Shown here one piece after another: positions 25,616 through 35,125 of a stretch of 64,000 bases of DNA (positions within the stretch are counted from its first letter, which is position 1; the number at the start of each line of letters is the position of its first letter). Source of the DNA: Sphingobacterium sp. CZ-2 (GTDB taxonomy: Bacteria; Bacteroidota; Bacteroidia; Sphingobacteriales; Sphingobacteriaceae). A program made the translations under genes and the position numbers. Location: the NCBI RefSeq assembly GCF_004526235.1, contig NZ_CP038159.1, positions 1,860,001 to 1,924,000 of the forward strand, given 5' to 3'. Below the pieces are notes generated by a model. That model ran no database searches. It was not told where the DNA came from and was given only the letters and a program-made list of their open reading frames with translations.

Positions 25616-28222
25616 TTGGCAAAAGAGAAGAAACAAACCCCTTTAATGCAGCAATATAATACCATCAAGGCGAAATATCCTGGTGCCCTTTTGTTGTTTA
25701 GAGTGGGGGATTTTTACGAGACGTTTGGGGAGGATGCGGTGAAGGCCGCCAAAATTTTAGGGATTGTTCTAACAAAACGCGGTAATGGCACCGAATCGGA
25801 AACGGCATTGGCAGGATTTCCGCACCATTCCTTAGAGACTTATCTACCAAAACTGGTGCGTGCCGGACAACGTGTGGCGATATGCGACCAATTGGAAGAT
25901 CCCAAACAGACCAAAACCATCGTGAAACGCGGGGTGACCGAATTGGTAACTCCAGGTGTTTCTTACAATGAAAACATCGTTCACCAAAAATCAAACAATT
26001 ACCTTGCCTCCCTTTATACCGAAAAATCGGTCGTTGGAGTGTCCTTCTTGGATATTTCAACCGGCGAATTTTTGGTCGCCCAAGGGAATGTAGGTTATAT
26101 CGATAAATTGTTGCAAGGTTTCAAGCCAACGGAGATCATTCTTCCCAAGAAGCAGTATAAAGAGTTTCTGGAACAGTTTGGTTCCGGATACTATACCTAT
26201 ACCCTGGATGAATGGCCATATTCTGGAGATTATGCCGAGGAACAGTTATTGAAGCATTTTGAGGTGAAATCCATGAAAGGCTTTGGGGTAGATCGCATGA
26301 ACATCGGCATCATTGCTGCTGGTGTGGCGCTGCATTACCTGAATGAAACCGAACACCGAAATCTGCAGCATATTTCCAATATTTCCCGAATCGAGGAAGA
26401 TCGCTACATGTGGTTGGATCGTTTTACGATCCGTAACCTGGAGTTGATCGGTTCTGCCAATGAAAATGCCAGTACTCTTTCGGATGTCCTGGATGAAACA
26501 TCTTCGCCTATGGGTGCACGATTGTTGAAACGCTGGATCATCATGCCTTTGAAGGATGAAAAGGCTATTCAGGAGCGACTACAGGTGGTGGAATATTTCC
26601 ATAACCACCGCGATGTACGTGACGAGCTTATCCATGAGATTAAGCAGGTGGGTGATCTGGAACGCCTGATCAGTAAAATCGGACTTCAGAAGGCGAATCC
26701 TCGCGAGATCATCCAATTGAAGCGGGCCTTATATGCAGTGGAAAAACTGAAGGAGATGACCAATGCTTCGGATACGGAATCGCTACGGATGATAGCCGAA
26801 CAGTTGAACCCTTGTCTCCTTATTCGGGAAAAGATCGAAAAAACGGTTAAAGCCGAACCTCCGGTGGCATTGAACAAAGGGAATGTGATCGAAGATGGGG
26901 TGGATGTGGATCTGGATAAGCTGCGAAAGGTGGCATTCGGTGGAAAGGATTACCTTTTGGAAATCCAACGTCGGGAATCGGAGGCTACGGGTATCCCATC
27001 GCTTAAAATAGCTTTCAATAATGTCTTTGGTTATTATTTAGAGGTCACCAATACCCATAAAGATAAAGTTCCGGATAGTTGGATCCGCAAACAGACCTTG
27101 GTCAATGCAGAACGCTACATCACCGAAGAACTTAAAGAATACGAAGAACAGATCTTAGGTGCCGAGGAGAAAATCCAGGTCATCGAAAATAGGATCTATG
27201 CCGAATTATTGCAGGATATCGCAGCTTACATCAAGCCCATCCAGCTCAATGCGCAATTGATCGCCAAGTTGGATGTGTTGTTGAACTTTGCGGTGATCGC
27301 GGAAAAGAACTATTACATAAAACCTGAGATCAATAATTCTCGTGTATTGGATATCAAAGGCGGTAGACATCCTGTGATCGAAAAGAAACTTCCGATTGGG
27401 GAGGATTACATCACGAACGATACCTTTTTGGATCCAGAAACGCAACAGATCATTATTATTACCGGTCCGAATATGGCGGGTAAATCGGCCTTGCTTCGTC
27501 AAACGGGCCTGATTGTATTGATGGCTCAGATCGGAAGTTTTGTTCCAGCGAAGGAGGCAAGTATTGGTATTGTCGACAAGATCTTTACCCGTGTCGGGGC
27601 TTCGGATAATCTATCCTCTGGAGAATCGACTTTTATGGTGGAGATGAATGAAACGGCAAGCATCATGAATAATCTTTCTGACCGCAGTTTGATCCTCTTG
27701 GATGAGATTGGTCGTGGAACGAGTACCTATGATGGTATTTCTATAGCCTGGGCTATTGCAGAATATTTGCACGGGCATCCGAGCTGTCAGGCAAAGACGC
27801 TTTTTGCGACCCATTACCATGAATTAAATGAGCTCTGTAATTCCATGCCCCGCATTAAGAATTATAATGTTAGTGTGAAAGAGGTGAATAATAAGGTGAT
27901 CTTCCTAAGGAAATTGGTTCCCGGAGGCTCTGAACATAGCTTTGGTATACATGTCGCGAAATTGGCAGGTATGCCGCCGAAGTTGATCGGTCGTGCGAAT
28001 GATATTCTGAAACGTTTGGAGCAGGAACGCACCGGCGGAGAAAAGATCAAGGATAGCATGCGGAAGATCCAAAAGCAGGCCTATCAATTGCAGATGTTTG
28101 CTATTGATGATCCGGTGCTGGAGAAGATCAGGGATATGCTGAACAACCTGGACGTGAATACCCTAACGCCTGTGGAAGCCTTGATGAAATTGGATGAGAT
28201 CCAACGTTTGCTAAAGAATTAG
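25616..28222 (+). CDS. mutS: DNA mismatch repair protein MutS
   Basis: Recognises mismatches and recruits MutL. 868 residues from the chosen start. The mismatch-reading [10 protein letters not shown] (Phe-x-Glu) is near residue 31; the core and clamp helices follow; the ABC ATPase has Walker [16 protein letters not shown], the [11 protein letters not shown] signature, Walker [13 protein letters not shown] and ATHYHEL. The frame is open to 25493, but that 41-residue extension overlaps mtgA and looks hydrophobic and unrelated. TTG at 25616 gives [14 protein letters not shown], which fits family N-termini; no ATG is present. Confidence 0.96.
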   Translation: MAKEKKQTPLMQQYNTIKAKYPGALLLFRVGDFYETFGEDAVKAAKILGIVLTKRGNGTESETALAGFPHHSLETYLPKLVRAGQRVAICDQLEDPKQTKTIVKRGVTELVTPGVSYNENIVHQKSNNYLASLYTEKSVVGVSFLDISTGEFLVAQGNVGYIDKLLQGFKPTEIILPKKQYKEFLEQFGSGYYTYTLDEWPYSGDYAEEQLLKHFEVKSMKGFGVDRMNIGIIAAGVALHYLNETEHRNLQHISNISRIEEDRYMWLDRFTIRNLELIGSANENASTLSDVLDETSSPMGARLLKRWIIMPLKDEKAIQERLQVVEYFHNHRDVRDELIHEIKQVGDLERLISKIGLQKANPREIIQLKRALYAVEKLKEMTNASDTESLRMIAEQLNPCLLIREKIEKTVKAEPPVALNKGNVIEDGVDVDLDKLRKVAFGGKDYLLEIQRRESEATGIPSLKIAFNNVFGYYLEVTNTHKDKVPDSWIRKQTLVNAERYITEELKEYEEQILGAEEKIQVIENRIYAELLQDIAAYIKPIQLNAQLIAKLDVLLNFAVIAEKNYYIKPEINNSRVLDIKGGRHPVIEKKLPIGEDYITNDTFLDPETQQIIIITGPNMAGKSALLRQTGLIVLMAQIGSFVPAKEASIGIVDKIFTRVGASDNLSSGESTFMVEMNETASIMNNLSDRSLILLDEIGRGTSTYDGISIAWAIAEYLHGHPSCQAKTLFATHYHELNELCNSMPRIKNYNVSVKEVNNKVIFLRKLVPGGSEHSFGIHVAKLAGMPPKLIGRANDILKRLEQERTGGEKIKDSMRKIQKQAYQLQMFAIDDPVLEKIRDMLNNLDVNTLTPVEALMKLDEIQRLLKN

Positions 28223-28267
28223 TATTTCGTGTTTAAATTAGAAACTCGTATTTAATATTGGGATAGG

Positions 28268-29008
28268 ATGGGACAGGTATTTCAATTCAAACAATTTGCT
28301 GTAGATCAGAATAATGTACCGATGCGGATCAATACCGATGGGGTCTTATTGGGCGCAACGGCTGGATTTCATCAAGAAGAGGCTGTTGATGGATCAGCAG
28401 TTAATGCGGGAGCCATGAATATCTTGGATATCGGAACAGGTACCGGTGTCATTGCTTTAATGCTTGCCCAACGTTTTGAACAGGCGAAGGTATGGGGTGT
28501 GGAAATTGATGAACTGGCCGCTGAAACCGCAGGCATGAACTTTAAGCAATCGCCCTTCAAGGACAGGATGCAGCTTGTTCATGGCGATATCTTTCACTGG
28601 CAAACGGAACTGCATTTCGACTTGATTGTGTCCAATCCTCCATTCTATATAAATTCCCTCCATAATCCGGATCAACGGAAAAAAGTTGCAAAACACACGG
28701 ATGATACCTTTTTCAAAGAGATGATCAAATTTGCTTCGGAAAGGTTGAAGGCAGATGGGCAAATTCAGCTAATTGTTCCCATTGAGATGGAACAGTTCTT
28801 AAAAGATGAGGCTATTGCGCATGGCCTGGAATGGAACGGACAATGCAATATCCGATCTTTTGAAGATTCGGATAGTTTTCGTTGCATCATCAGTTTTGCC
28901 CGTAAAGCCCATCAGCCAAAAACAGAAGAATTTATTATCTATAAGGGCCGAGGGATTTATTCAGATGCCTATAATCATTTGTTGGAACCTTTCTTTTTAG
29001 CTTTTTAA
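28268..29008 (+). CDS. tRNA1(Val) A37 N6-methyltransferase (TrmN6/YfiC-like)
   Basis: SAM-dependent N6-adenine methyltransferase, 246 residues. SAM-binding motif I is ILDIGTGTGVIALMLAQR, the acidic ribose-binding site is WGVEIDELA, and the catalytic motif IVSNPPFYINS (NPPY/F type) is diagnostic for N6-adenine methylation. FQFKQFAVDQNNVPMRINTDGVLLGA at the N-terminus matches YfiC-type tRNA methylases. It follows mutS by 45 bp and precedes a phosphoesterase with 1-nt spacing. Confidence 0.9.
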   Translation: MGQVFQFKQFAVDQNNVPMRINTDGVLLGATAGFHQEEAVDGSAVNAGAMNILDIGTGTGVIALMLAQRFEQAKVWGVEIDELAAETAGMNFKQSPFKDRMQLVHGDIFHWQTELHFDLIVSNPPFYINSLHNPDQRKKVAKHTDDTFFKEMIKFASERLKADGQIQLIVPIEMEQFLKDEAIAHGLEWNGQCNIRSFEDSDSFRCIISFARKAHQPKTEEFIIYKGRGIYSDAYNHLLEPFFLAF

Positions 29009-29009
29009 T

Positions 29010-29504
29010 ATGAAAATCGGACTGATTTCGGATACGCATAGTTATTTGGACGATGCGGTCTTTGAATATTTCAAAGACTGTGATGAGATTTGGCATGCTG
29101 GAGATTTTGGCTCCTTGGAGGTTATTGAAAGGTTGCAGGCTTTTAAACCACTAAAAGGGGTGTTTGGGAATATCGATGCAAAGGATATTCGGATGATCTA
29201 TCCGGAGAATCTGCGTTTTCAATGTGAAGGAGTGGATGTTTGGATGACGCATATTGGAGGATATCCCGGGAAATATAGTCCCCTGGTTCGGGAAGAGATC
29301 CGCAAGAATCCCCCAAAGTTATTTATCTGTGGGCATTCGCATATTTTGAAGGTGCAGTTTGATCAGAAATTGGGTTTATTGCATTTAAATCCCGGTGCAG
29401 CCGGAAAACAGGGTTGGCATAAGCAAAGAACGCTAATGCGTTTTGAGATCAATCAGGATCGGATAGAGAACCTGGAAGTGATCGAGTTGAACCCGAGATG
29501 GTGA
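29010..29504 (+). CDS. Metallophosphoesterase (YfcE/MJ0936 family)
   Basis: A 164-residue single-domain calcineurin-like phosphodiesterase. Metal ligands are visible: LISDTHSYLD (DxH), IWHAGDFGS (GD), FGNIDAKD (GN), WMTHIGGYP and CGHSHIL (GHxH). Length and motif order match the small YfcE family. The ATG begins 1 nt after the methyltransferase stop, so the two are cotranscribed. The substrate is not deducible. Confidence 0.92.
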   Translation: MKIGLISDTHSYLDDAVFEYFKDCDEIWHAGDFGSLEVIERLQAFKPLKGVFGNIDAKDIRMIYPENLRFQCEGVDVWMTHIGGYPGKYSPLVREEIRKNPPKLFICGHSHILKVQFDQKLGLLHLNPGAAGKQGWHKQRTLMRFEINQDRIENLEVIELNPRW

Positions 29505-29545
29505 TGGAAAATAAATGGTATATCCGTTTATAAACTATATTCCTA

Positions 29546-29881
29546 TTATAAACTATCCCTTACTTCCAGCAAGAAACTTTTCAGTTTTTCCAAGGAATCC
29601 ACGACCCGTTGATTTTCCTTAGCTTCATTTTTATTGTTTCTAAGAAAGTCTCGAGCGCCTTGAAGGGTGTACCCTTTATCTTTGACGAGATTAAAGATGA
29701 TCTTTAGGTTAGCGATATCATCTGGAGTGAATAATCGATTTCCTTTTTTGTTTTTCTTGGGTTGCAGGATATCAAATTCACGCTCATAAAAACGGATTTG
29801 TGAGGCATTTACATCGAACATTTCGGTAACTTCCCCCATTGTATAGTACAATTTATTGATTTCGCGTTCTTTATATGGCAT
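29546..29881 (-). CDS. MerR-family transcriptional regulator
   Basis: 111 residues with an N-terminal winged helix (YYTMGEVTEMFDVNASQIRFYEREFDI, NRLFTPDDIANLKIIFNLV) and a short C-terminal helix (NQRVVDSLEKLKSFLLEV). There is no cysteine cluster or ligand-binding domain, so it is the minimal MerR type common in Bacteroidota. The -7 box upstream supports the ATG at 29881. Target genes are unknown. Confidence 0.92.
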   Translation of the reverse strand: MPYKEREINKLYYTMGEVTEMFDVNASQIRFYEREFDILQPKKNKKGNRLFTPDDIANLKIIFNLVKDKGYTLQGARDFLRNNKNEAKENQRVVDSLEKLKSFLLEVRDSL

Positions 29882-29906
29882 GAATTAATGCTTTTGGTGA
29901 TTATAA

Positions 29907-29914
29907 CAAATATA
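29907..29914 (-). promoter_or_regulatory. Putative -7 box TATATTTG for the MerR gene
   Basis: An exact TAnnTTTG match on the minus strand, 25 bp upstream of the MerR ATG, giving a leader of about 20 nt. Confidence 0.55.
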
Positions 29915-30003
29915 CAATCAATTTTGAAATTAAAAAAAAGCTATATTTTTATAGCGAAAAACAAAGTTATTGTACAAATTCTATAAAAAGTATATTCTGA
30001 TCG

Positions 30004-30354
30004 ATGAAAGGGAAAATTATAGTGAGTAAGTTCTGGACGCGTTTTTTTTCAGCCGGAAAAGCGCAGGCCATCACGATATTTCCATTTATCTTTTTGAGGG
30101 AACTGTCGAATCGATCAGATAAAGTTTTGATCAACCATGAGAGGATTCACCTTTCGCAAGCATTGGAATTGTTGATTCTGCCCTTTTACTTCTTTTATCT
30201 TTTGGAATTTCTATTCCGCTTTGTACAGTACCGAAATTTTCTTCAAGCCTATGTGCATATCTCCTTTGAAAGGGAAGCCTTTGAAAATGAGGAAAACCTG
30301 TATTATATTAAGAAGAGACGGCCTTTTAGTTTTCTGAAGTATTTGAAAAAGTAA
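30004..30354 (+). CDS. Small membrane protein with HExxH motif
   Basis: 116 residues. The motif VLINHERIHLSQALELL is a HExxH zinc-protease-like signature, and an acidic FEREAFENEENLYY follows about 45 residues later, where a third Glu ligand could lie. Between them is one hydrophobic hairpin (ILPFYFFYLLEFLFRFV). The protein is much smaller than known HExxH proteases, so enzymatic activity is a hypothesis. Basic tail KKRRPFSFLKYLKK. Convergent with accD, separated by a palindromic terminator. Confidence 0.75.
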   Translation: MKGKIIVSKFWTRFFSAGKAQAITIFPFIFLRELSNRSDKVLINHERIHLSQALELLILPFYFFYLLEFLFRFVQYRNFLQAYVHISFEREAFENEENLYYIKKRRPFSFLKYLKK

Positions 30355-30402
30355 AGTTTTCTGTAGTAGCTTCACTGTGCAAGTAGGATAAAAGCAAAAA
30401 AA

Positions 30403-30420
30403 GCGATCAATATTGATCGC
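30403..30420. terminator. Bidirectional palindromic terminator
   Basis: GCGATCAATATTGATCGC is a perfect 18-bp palindrome flanked by A7 on the left and TAATTTTTT on the right, so it can serve both the HExxH gene and the convergent accD. Confidence 0.8.
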
Positions 30421-30462
30421 CTAATTTTTTGTTAATGGTATTTAAACAAATAATATTTATAC

Positions 30463-31305
30463 CTACTTCACTAATTTCAAGAAAGTAGCTACTTTATCTT
30501 TCAGTTGTCTTCTATCTACGATAAAATCCAAGAACCCATGCTCCAATACAAACTCCGAAGTTTGGAATCCTTTTGGAAGATCTTTTTTGATGGTTTCTTT
30601 AATTACACGAGGACCTGCAAAACCGATCAACGCACCTGGTTCTGCGATATTAATATCACCTAACATCGCGTAAGATGCCGTAACACCTCCAGTTGTAGGA
30701 TCTGTTAATAAGCAGACGTAAGGTAGTTTTGCTTGCGCAAGAAGAGCGAGTTTAGCCGATGTTTTCGCCATTTGCATCAATGAAAAAGCGGCCTCCATCA
30801 TACGTGCACCTCCGGATTTGGAGATCAGCATAAAAGGCAGTTTATGTTCGATACAATAATCGATTGATCTCGCTATTTTTTCACCAACAACAGAACCCAT
30901 GGAACCTCCAATGAAAGAGAAATCCATACAAGCGATCACAATTTCCTGTCCATCTAGCTTCCCTACAGCAGAGCGCAAAGCATCGTTCAATCCTGTTTTT
31001 GCCTGACTTTCTACCAAGCGATCCTTATAAGGTTTGCTATCGATAAAATTTAAGGGGTCTCCAGCTTTTAGGTTAGGGAATAGTTCGGTGTATTCGTTAT
31101 TGTCAAATAATACAGAAAAATAAGCCGTCGAGCCAATTCTAATGTGGTAATCGCAATAATGACAAACGTATTTATTTTCTACCTGCTCAACATTCAAAAG
31201 TGGTTTTTTACAGTTCGGACATTTATTCCACATCCCATCTGGTGCCTCCTTTTTATGTTCGGTCGCAGTTTGTATTCCTGCTTTGTTTCTTTTAAACCAA
31301 CTCAT
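30463..31305 (-). CDS. accD: Acetyl-CoA carboxylase carboxyltransferase subunit beta
   Basis: Transfers the carboxyl group from biotin to acetyl-CoA in the first step of fatty acid synthesis. 280 residues: N-terminal C4 zinc ribbon (CPNCKKPLL and CHYCDYH), then the crotonase-like carboxyltransferase domain ([76 protein letters not shown]). Typical length. The ATG at 31305 begins [11 protein letters not shown]. Confidence 0.97.
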   Translation of the reverse strand: MSWFKRNKAGIQTATEHKKEAPDGMWNKCPNCKKPLLNVEQVENKYVCHYCDYHIRIGSTAYFSVLFDNNEYTELFPNLKAGDPLNFIDSKPYKDRLVESQAKTGLNDALRSAVGKLDGQEIVIACMDFSFIGGSMGSVVGEKIARSIDYCIEHKLPFMLISKSGGARMMEAAFSLMQMAKTSAKLALLAQAKLPYVCLLTDPTTGGVTASYAMLGDINIAEPGALIGFAGPRVIKETIKKDLPKGFQTSEFVLEHGFLDFIVDRRQLKDKVATFLKLVK

Positions 31306-31556
31306 AGATTCATGTTAATTCGGATTACAAATAAACGAAAAATATCTAATATGTGATTAGAATTCTTTGCGGATTGCTGGATACTGTTTCCCAGCAGGAA
31401 TCTGGAATGGTAATCTTAATTACAATGTGATGTGTTTACTTCAGTAATATTTTATACTCCATTTCATAAAATGGCGTTCATATTTATAAGCAAATGTAAC
31501 CCTCCCGAAAATTCGGACTGTCTGAAACGCGAAAATTCGTAACTTAGAACAGTACA

Positions 31557-31823
31557 ATGAAAAAGACAAGAATCAGCGAGAGCCAGATTGTTTCTGCGAT
31601 CAAGCAACATGAATCGGGTAAAAGCACTTCGGACATCTGCAGGGAGTTGGGTGTCCACCAAGCAACCTTTTACACTTGGAAGAAGAAGTATTCCGGGATG
31701 GACAGCCAAGAGCTGCGCCGTATGAAGGAACTGGAGGAAGAGAACCGCCGTCTCAAGCAGATGTATGCGGACCTCGCCCTGGACCACAAGATCCTCAAGG
31801 ACGTACTATCAAAAAAGTTCTAA
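31557..31823 (+). CDS. IS3-family transposase OrfA
   Basis: 88 residues with an N-terminal helix-turn-helix (ESQIVSAIKQHESGKSTSDICRELGV, ATFYTWKKKYSG) and a C-terminal leucine-zipper-like helix (LEEENRRLKQMYADLALDHKILKDVL). It binds the IS ends. The A AAA AAG heptamer at 31811-31817, in the correct register just before the TAA, allows a -1 shift into orfB to make the OrfAB transposase; OrfA alone is usually a repressor. Confidence 0.93.
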   Translation: MKKTRISESQIVSAIKQHESGKSTSDICRELGVHQATFYTWKKKYSGMDSQELRRMKELEEENRRLKQMYADLALDHKILKDVLSKKF

Positions 31824-32647
31824 GGCCCTGCCAGCGCAAGGATATGGCTGCTTATGTTATTTCTATGCACCAGATCAGCATCAGCAGGGCCTGCAAGGTT
31901 GTCAACCTGCCGAAGTCGATGTATTATTACAGGAACAGGAAGGACGACAGCGAAACGATAGCGAAGCTCCGAGAGCTGGCCGATCGGTATCCAACCGAAG
32001 GACAGGACCTTTACTATTCACGTATTCGACATGAGGGACTGAAGTGGAACTACAAACGAATCCGCAGGGTGTATCAACTCTTGGGGATGAACCGTCGCAG
32101 AAAGACCAGGAGACGACTTCCAGCCCGGGTAAAGCAACCGTTATCGATTCCAGAAAGGCCGCTTAAAACATGGTCTCTGGACTTTATGAGCGACGTACTG
32201 ACCAATAAGCGCAAGTTCAGGACCCTGAACATCATTGATGACTTTAACAGGCGGGCCATCGCTATTGAAGTTGCGCACAGTATGCCAGCAAACAACGTAA
32301 CCTATCTATTGGATCGCATCATAAAAGAGCAGGGAAAACCTTCACGTTTCCGTACGGATAACGGCCCTGAATTTATCAGTAGGGAATTTCGAGATTGGTG
32401 TGCTGGCAAAGAAATAGAGATACAGTACATTCAACCAGGCAGGCCGATGCAAAACGGTTACATTGAACGTTTCAACCGCACATTTCGGGAAAGTATCCTG
32501 GATGCCTACCTCTTTGAAGATACACAGCAAGTACAGATACTTGCAGAAGAATGGATTCAGGATTACAACTACAAAAGACCACATGAGTCATTGGGAGGAA
32601 AGACACCAATGGAATACGATGCCCTGCCGGCGGCATGTTATCAATAG
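31817..32647 (+). CDS. IS3-family transposase OrfB (reached by -1 frameshift)
   Basis: DDE integrase domain made as the C-terminal part of OrfAB. Coordinates give the segment after the shift (VLRPCQRKDMAAYV...); a stand-alone start would be the ATG at 31844. An HTH_21-like region precedes the catalytic core. Catalytic acids are Asp in WSLDFMSD, Asp in FRTDNGPEFIS and Glu in NGYIERFNRTFRES, followed by YNYKRPHESLGGKTPMEY. No interruption is seen, so the enzyme should be active. Confidence 0.92.
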   Translation, partial: VLRPCQRKDMAAYVISMHQISISRACKVVNLPKSMYYYRNRKDDSETIAKLRELADRYPTEGQDLYYSRIRHEGLKWNYKRIRRVYQLLGMNRRRKTRRRLPARVKQPLSIPERPLKTWSLDFMSDVLTNKRKFRTLNIIDDFNRRAIAIEVAHSMPANNVTYLLDRIIKEQGKPSRFRTDNGPEFISREFRDWCAGKEIEIQYIQPGRPMQNGYIERFNRTFRESILDAYLFEDTQQVQILAEEWIQDYNYKRPHESLGGKTPMEYDALPAACYQ

Positions 32648-32680
32648 GTCAACTTTAAAAAAGATTGACCTATTGATAAC
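32637..32680 (+). terminator. 16-bp perfect hairpin overlapping the orfB stop
   Basis: GTTATCAATAGGTCAA (32637-32652) pairs perfectly with TTGACCTATTGATAAC (32665-32680). The orfB TAG lies inside the left arm. There is no good T-tract on the right, so it may act as a barrier or RNA-stability element as much as a terminator. Confidence 0.6.
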
Positions 32681-32896
32681 AACTATTTTTAAATTTGAAA
32701 ACTCGCCTGGATGCCAGTCCGAAAATAGGGAGGGTTACACAAACTTCATATTTTTATAATAAATAAAGTGTTAAGTATATTTTTTTCTTGAAATAATATT
32801 GGTTGAGTTAACATATATTAATTATTCAAGATCAAAAGTAGTATAATATAGAGTTTATGAGCAAACTGGATCAATACAACTATTAAATTGTATAAT

Positions 32897-33907
32897 ATGA
32901 AATTTCTCCACACAGTTATTTTGATGCAAATAGCTCTTTTGGTGCTCATGTCTTGCCATCAAAAAAAGAAAGGCTTCAGCAGCGAGGATATACAAGGAAG
33001 GTGGGCAATCGATATGGTATTTGAAAACCATAGTTTAGATCGGGTCATGGAAAATTCACCACACGATGTATATCCAACTCGTAATCTTTTCGGTGTTTTT
33101 TCAAATGGCTTTTATTTCTATGGGGATTCTTGTAATTATAAACCTGGTTTTTTTGATAGGAATAATTCAGATAATGGAATACCTATGTTGATTGGCTCCA
33201 AAACGAAATTTAAAATTAATGGCGACACACTTAAGGTATGGGATATAGTTAATCTGGATTGGCAAATGTTGTTAATAAAAGGCCTTGATGAAAAGAGTTT
33301 GATGCTTCAAACAATAGGAATTAATGATGAGGTATTTAAATATAAAAAGGTTGAAAAAGTTTCAAACAGTATTAGAAGTTTTGATAAAGTAATCGTTGTA
33401 TCAATTACTCCTGAAGATCTCTCAGATGAATTATACACCCTAGATAATGAAGGCAATTATTTATATCAAAAATTTGAAATAAGAGAAATAGATGAAATTC
33501 CCGGTTCTTTTTATCAATCCAAATTAAAGGCGAATCTATTAGAATCAATAATTGATGGTTTTGATTTTATTGATCTTGATTCACTACAAGAAGAATACTT
33601 ATCCGCAAAGATGGGAGGTAATACGACGAATTTTGTGTTTTTTATTAAAAACGGTGAAATATCGAAGGTCATTGAAGATCATGACCATGTTTCTCCGGAC
33701 GAACTTCAGTGGGGATATAACGCTGTGATCTTTTTGCGGAGACAGCTAGATATGAAATTTGTTAAATCTCAAAAGGATATTAATGGGAGTGAGGAAATTG
33801 AATTACTTCATCCCCGGATTTTCAAAGAAGTGAAAGAACGTTTAGGTTGGCATTGGGATTATATTGAAGCCAATAAAAAGGTGTTGAATAAAACTCCTAC
33901 AAATTAA
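32897..33907 (+). CDS. Lipoprotein of unknown function at the island edge
   Basis: 336 residues with a lipoprotein signal (IALLVLMSC, Cys about residue 20) and no recognised domain. An N-terminal region with FSSEDIQGRWAIDMVF looks like a lipocalin-like opening; the C-terminal part has FVFFIKNGEISKVIEDHDHV. The frame is open from a TTG at 32888; the ATG at 32897 is chosen for the signal peptide. AT-rich codon use like the following island. It lies directly right of the IS. Function not assigned. Confidence 0.7.
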   Translation: MKFLHTVILMQIALLVLMSCHQKKKGFSSEDIQGRWAIDMVFENHSLDRVMENSPHDVYPTRNLFGVFSNGFYFYGDSCNYKPGFFDRNNSDNGIPMLIGSKTKFKINGDTLKVWDIVNLDWQMLLIKGLDEKSLMLQTIGINDEVFKYKKVEKVSNSIRSFDKVIVVSITPEDLSDELYTLDNEGNYLYQKFEIREIDEIPGSFYQSKLKANLLESIIDGFDFIDLDSLQEEYLSAKMGGNTTNFVFFIKNGEISKVIEDHDHVSPDELQWGYNAVIFLRRQLDMKFVKSQKDINGSEEIELLHPRIFKEVKERLGWHWDYIEANKKVLNKTPTN

Positions 33908-34431
33908 ATTTTTTTGAGATGGTTAATATAATCATCTTTCATAACCAAATTATTATTTGACCATTCAAAGCGTCATTGCCTTTTGTAGATGAGAATGCTA
34001 TATTTATCATTTATTTTTAATGAAATTAAGGGATTGTTAGTCATTTCGGTCTGCACCTTTTAAATTTTTATCGTTTTCACGGTAATACGATATGATTTTT
34101 TCAAATTCAACAGTTGAACCATTGAAAATTTACTAAATATTATCCTTTTAAGATCATCAATTATTCATTAAAAATAAATTCCATTCTAGGTTTAAAAGGG
34201 TTTGAAGTGGGTATTGGTTTAAAACTTTATGAATGAAAGGTGTTTCTAATTTGAAAGTATGTTGTTAGTATAATTGATATACATTTTACATACTTTCGGT
34301 ATACTTTCACCTTGCTTTCAGTGCGATGCCAATATTGATCAACCAAAATTTATGTTTAAGTAGGTTTTATAAATTATATTTATAAAACGAAGTTAGAATT
34401 AATTATGAGTTTGATATCCAAGGATAGTTAT
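33908..34431. other. AT-rich spacer, no gene
   Basis: 524 bp with no supportable coding frame. It holds copy 2 of the 31-bp palindrome-rich repeat (34279-34309) near its right end; nothing else stands out. Possibly the remains of deleted cassettes. Confidence 0.6.
34279..34309. repeat. Palindrome-rich 31-bp element, copy 2
   Basis: ATACATTTTACATACTTT then CGGTATACTTTCA, the inverse of 6606-6636 with about two mismatches. The similarity fades quickly on both sides. Confidence 0.55.
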
Positions 34432-34446
34432 ATGTAGTATGTTTTA

Positions 34447-34953
34447 TTGATTTTATTAAATCTTAGCTCTTGTAAAAATATGATTAATGAGGATGTATAC
34501 CCTTTAGATTTTTATACCCAGTATAGTCAATTTTATTTGACTGATGGGGCTGATGAAGATTCTGGTGGCGTTTTATGGACAGACACAGCTTTTTACCAAA
34601 GAATGGCCTCTGATAAAGGGTTTTTAGCTGTAGGAACAGAATGTTATGGTCCGGTAAAAGGACGATTGGAGATAAAGAATGATGGATCTAATATTGGGAA
34701 CTTAGATGAGTATGATCATGTTGTTGAAGGTAAAATCGATATTGAGACAGGTGTTTTACAAGTTCAGGACTGTCCTACATCAAGTGTAGTTCTAGAAGTT
34801 GAGTTGCCATCGGGATTGTATAGTGTTCGGGTTTATTCAAAAGGTTTGACGACTGTTGAGGGGGATGAAGGAGATGATTTTTATCGTATAGTTATTTGGC
34901 CAGCTATGAATAATGATAGGAAAGTAAATGTCTTAAAACAATACACTCCTTAA
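34447..34953 (+). CDS. ComJ/Nin-like putative nuclease inhibitor (immunity-like), codon 2 nonsense
   Basis: 168 residues in the open frame. YSQFYLTDG, VLWTD, a DKGFLAVG strand, LPSGLYSVRVYSKG and DDFYRIVIWP follow the same order as in Bacillus ComJ (Nin), the inhibitor of the DNA-entry nuclease NucA. A lipobox LNLSSC near the start suggests membrane anchoring. The natural-looking ATG at 34432 is followed at once by TAG; if that codon were sense, the N-terminus would read M-x-YVLLILLNLSSC, a full lipoprotein signal. Either a TTG at 34447 is used or the gene is newly inactivated. The family call is from memory of the motif pattern. Confidence 0.55.
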   Translation: MILLNLSSCKNMINEDVYPLDFYTQYSQFYLTDGADEDSGGVLWTDTAFYQRMASDKGFLAVGTECYGPVKGRLEIKNDGSNIGNLDEYDHVVEGKIDIETGVLQVQDCPTSSVVLEVELPSGLYSVRVYSKGLTTVEGDEGDDFYRIVIWPAMNNDRKVNVLKQYTP

Positions 34954-34989
34954 TTTCGATAATACAGAATACTAGTATACTAAATCGTG

Positions 34990-35021
34990 GTGCCAATCTT
35001 TAAACAGGTTGGCACTATTGT
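34990..35021 (+). terminator. Hairpin after the ComJ-like gene
   Basis: GTGCCAA (34990-34996) pairs with TTGGCAC (35009-35015), followed by TATTGTTTTATT. A moderate intrinsic terminator. Confidence 0.5.
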
Positions 35022-35125
35022 TTTATTGCGCATATGTTTTCCTAACCTTGTAATCCCTGATGAGCACATCGGCCAGCTTGGGGGCCACCTGCACGGAAGG
35101 CGTTCGCGTTGGTGGTGGCATATGA

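Larger units (their letters stand above)
31495..32739 (+). mobile_element. Complete IS3-family insertion sequence, 1245 bp
   Basis: Imperfect terminal inverted repeats begin TGTAACCCTCCC on the left (31495) and, as complement, on the right (ending 32739), with a shared TTCGGACTG further in. The 4-bp direct repeat CAAA (31491-31494 and 32740-32743) flanks it as the target duplication. It carries orfA and orfB with a programmed -1 frameshift signal. Both ends and the duplication are intact, so insertion is recent or the copy is still functional. Confidence 0.93.

Noticed and set aside
34252..34320. Iteron-type replication origin
   Set aside because: Only one copy of the motif is present and no Rep gene is nearby; it is better described as a dispersed repeat.
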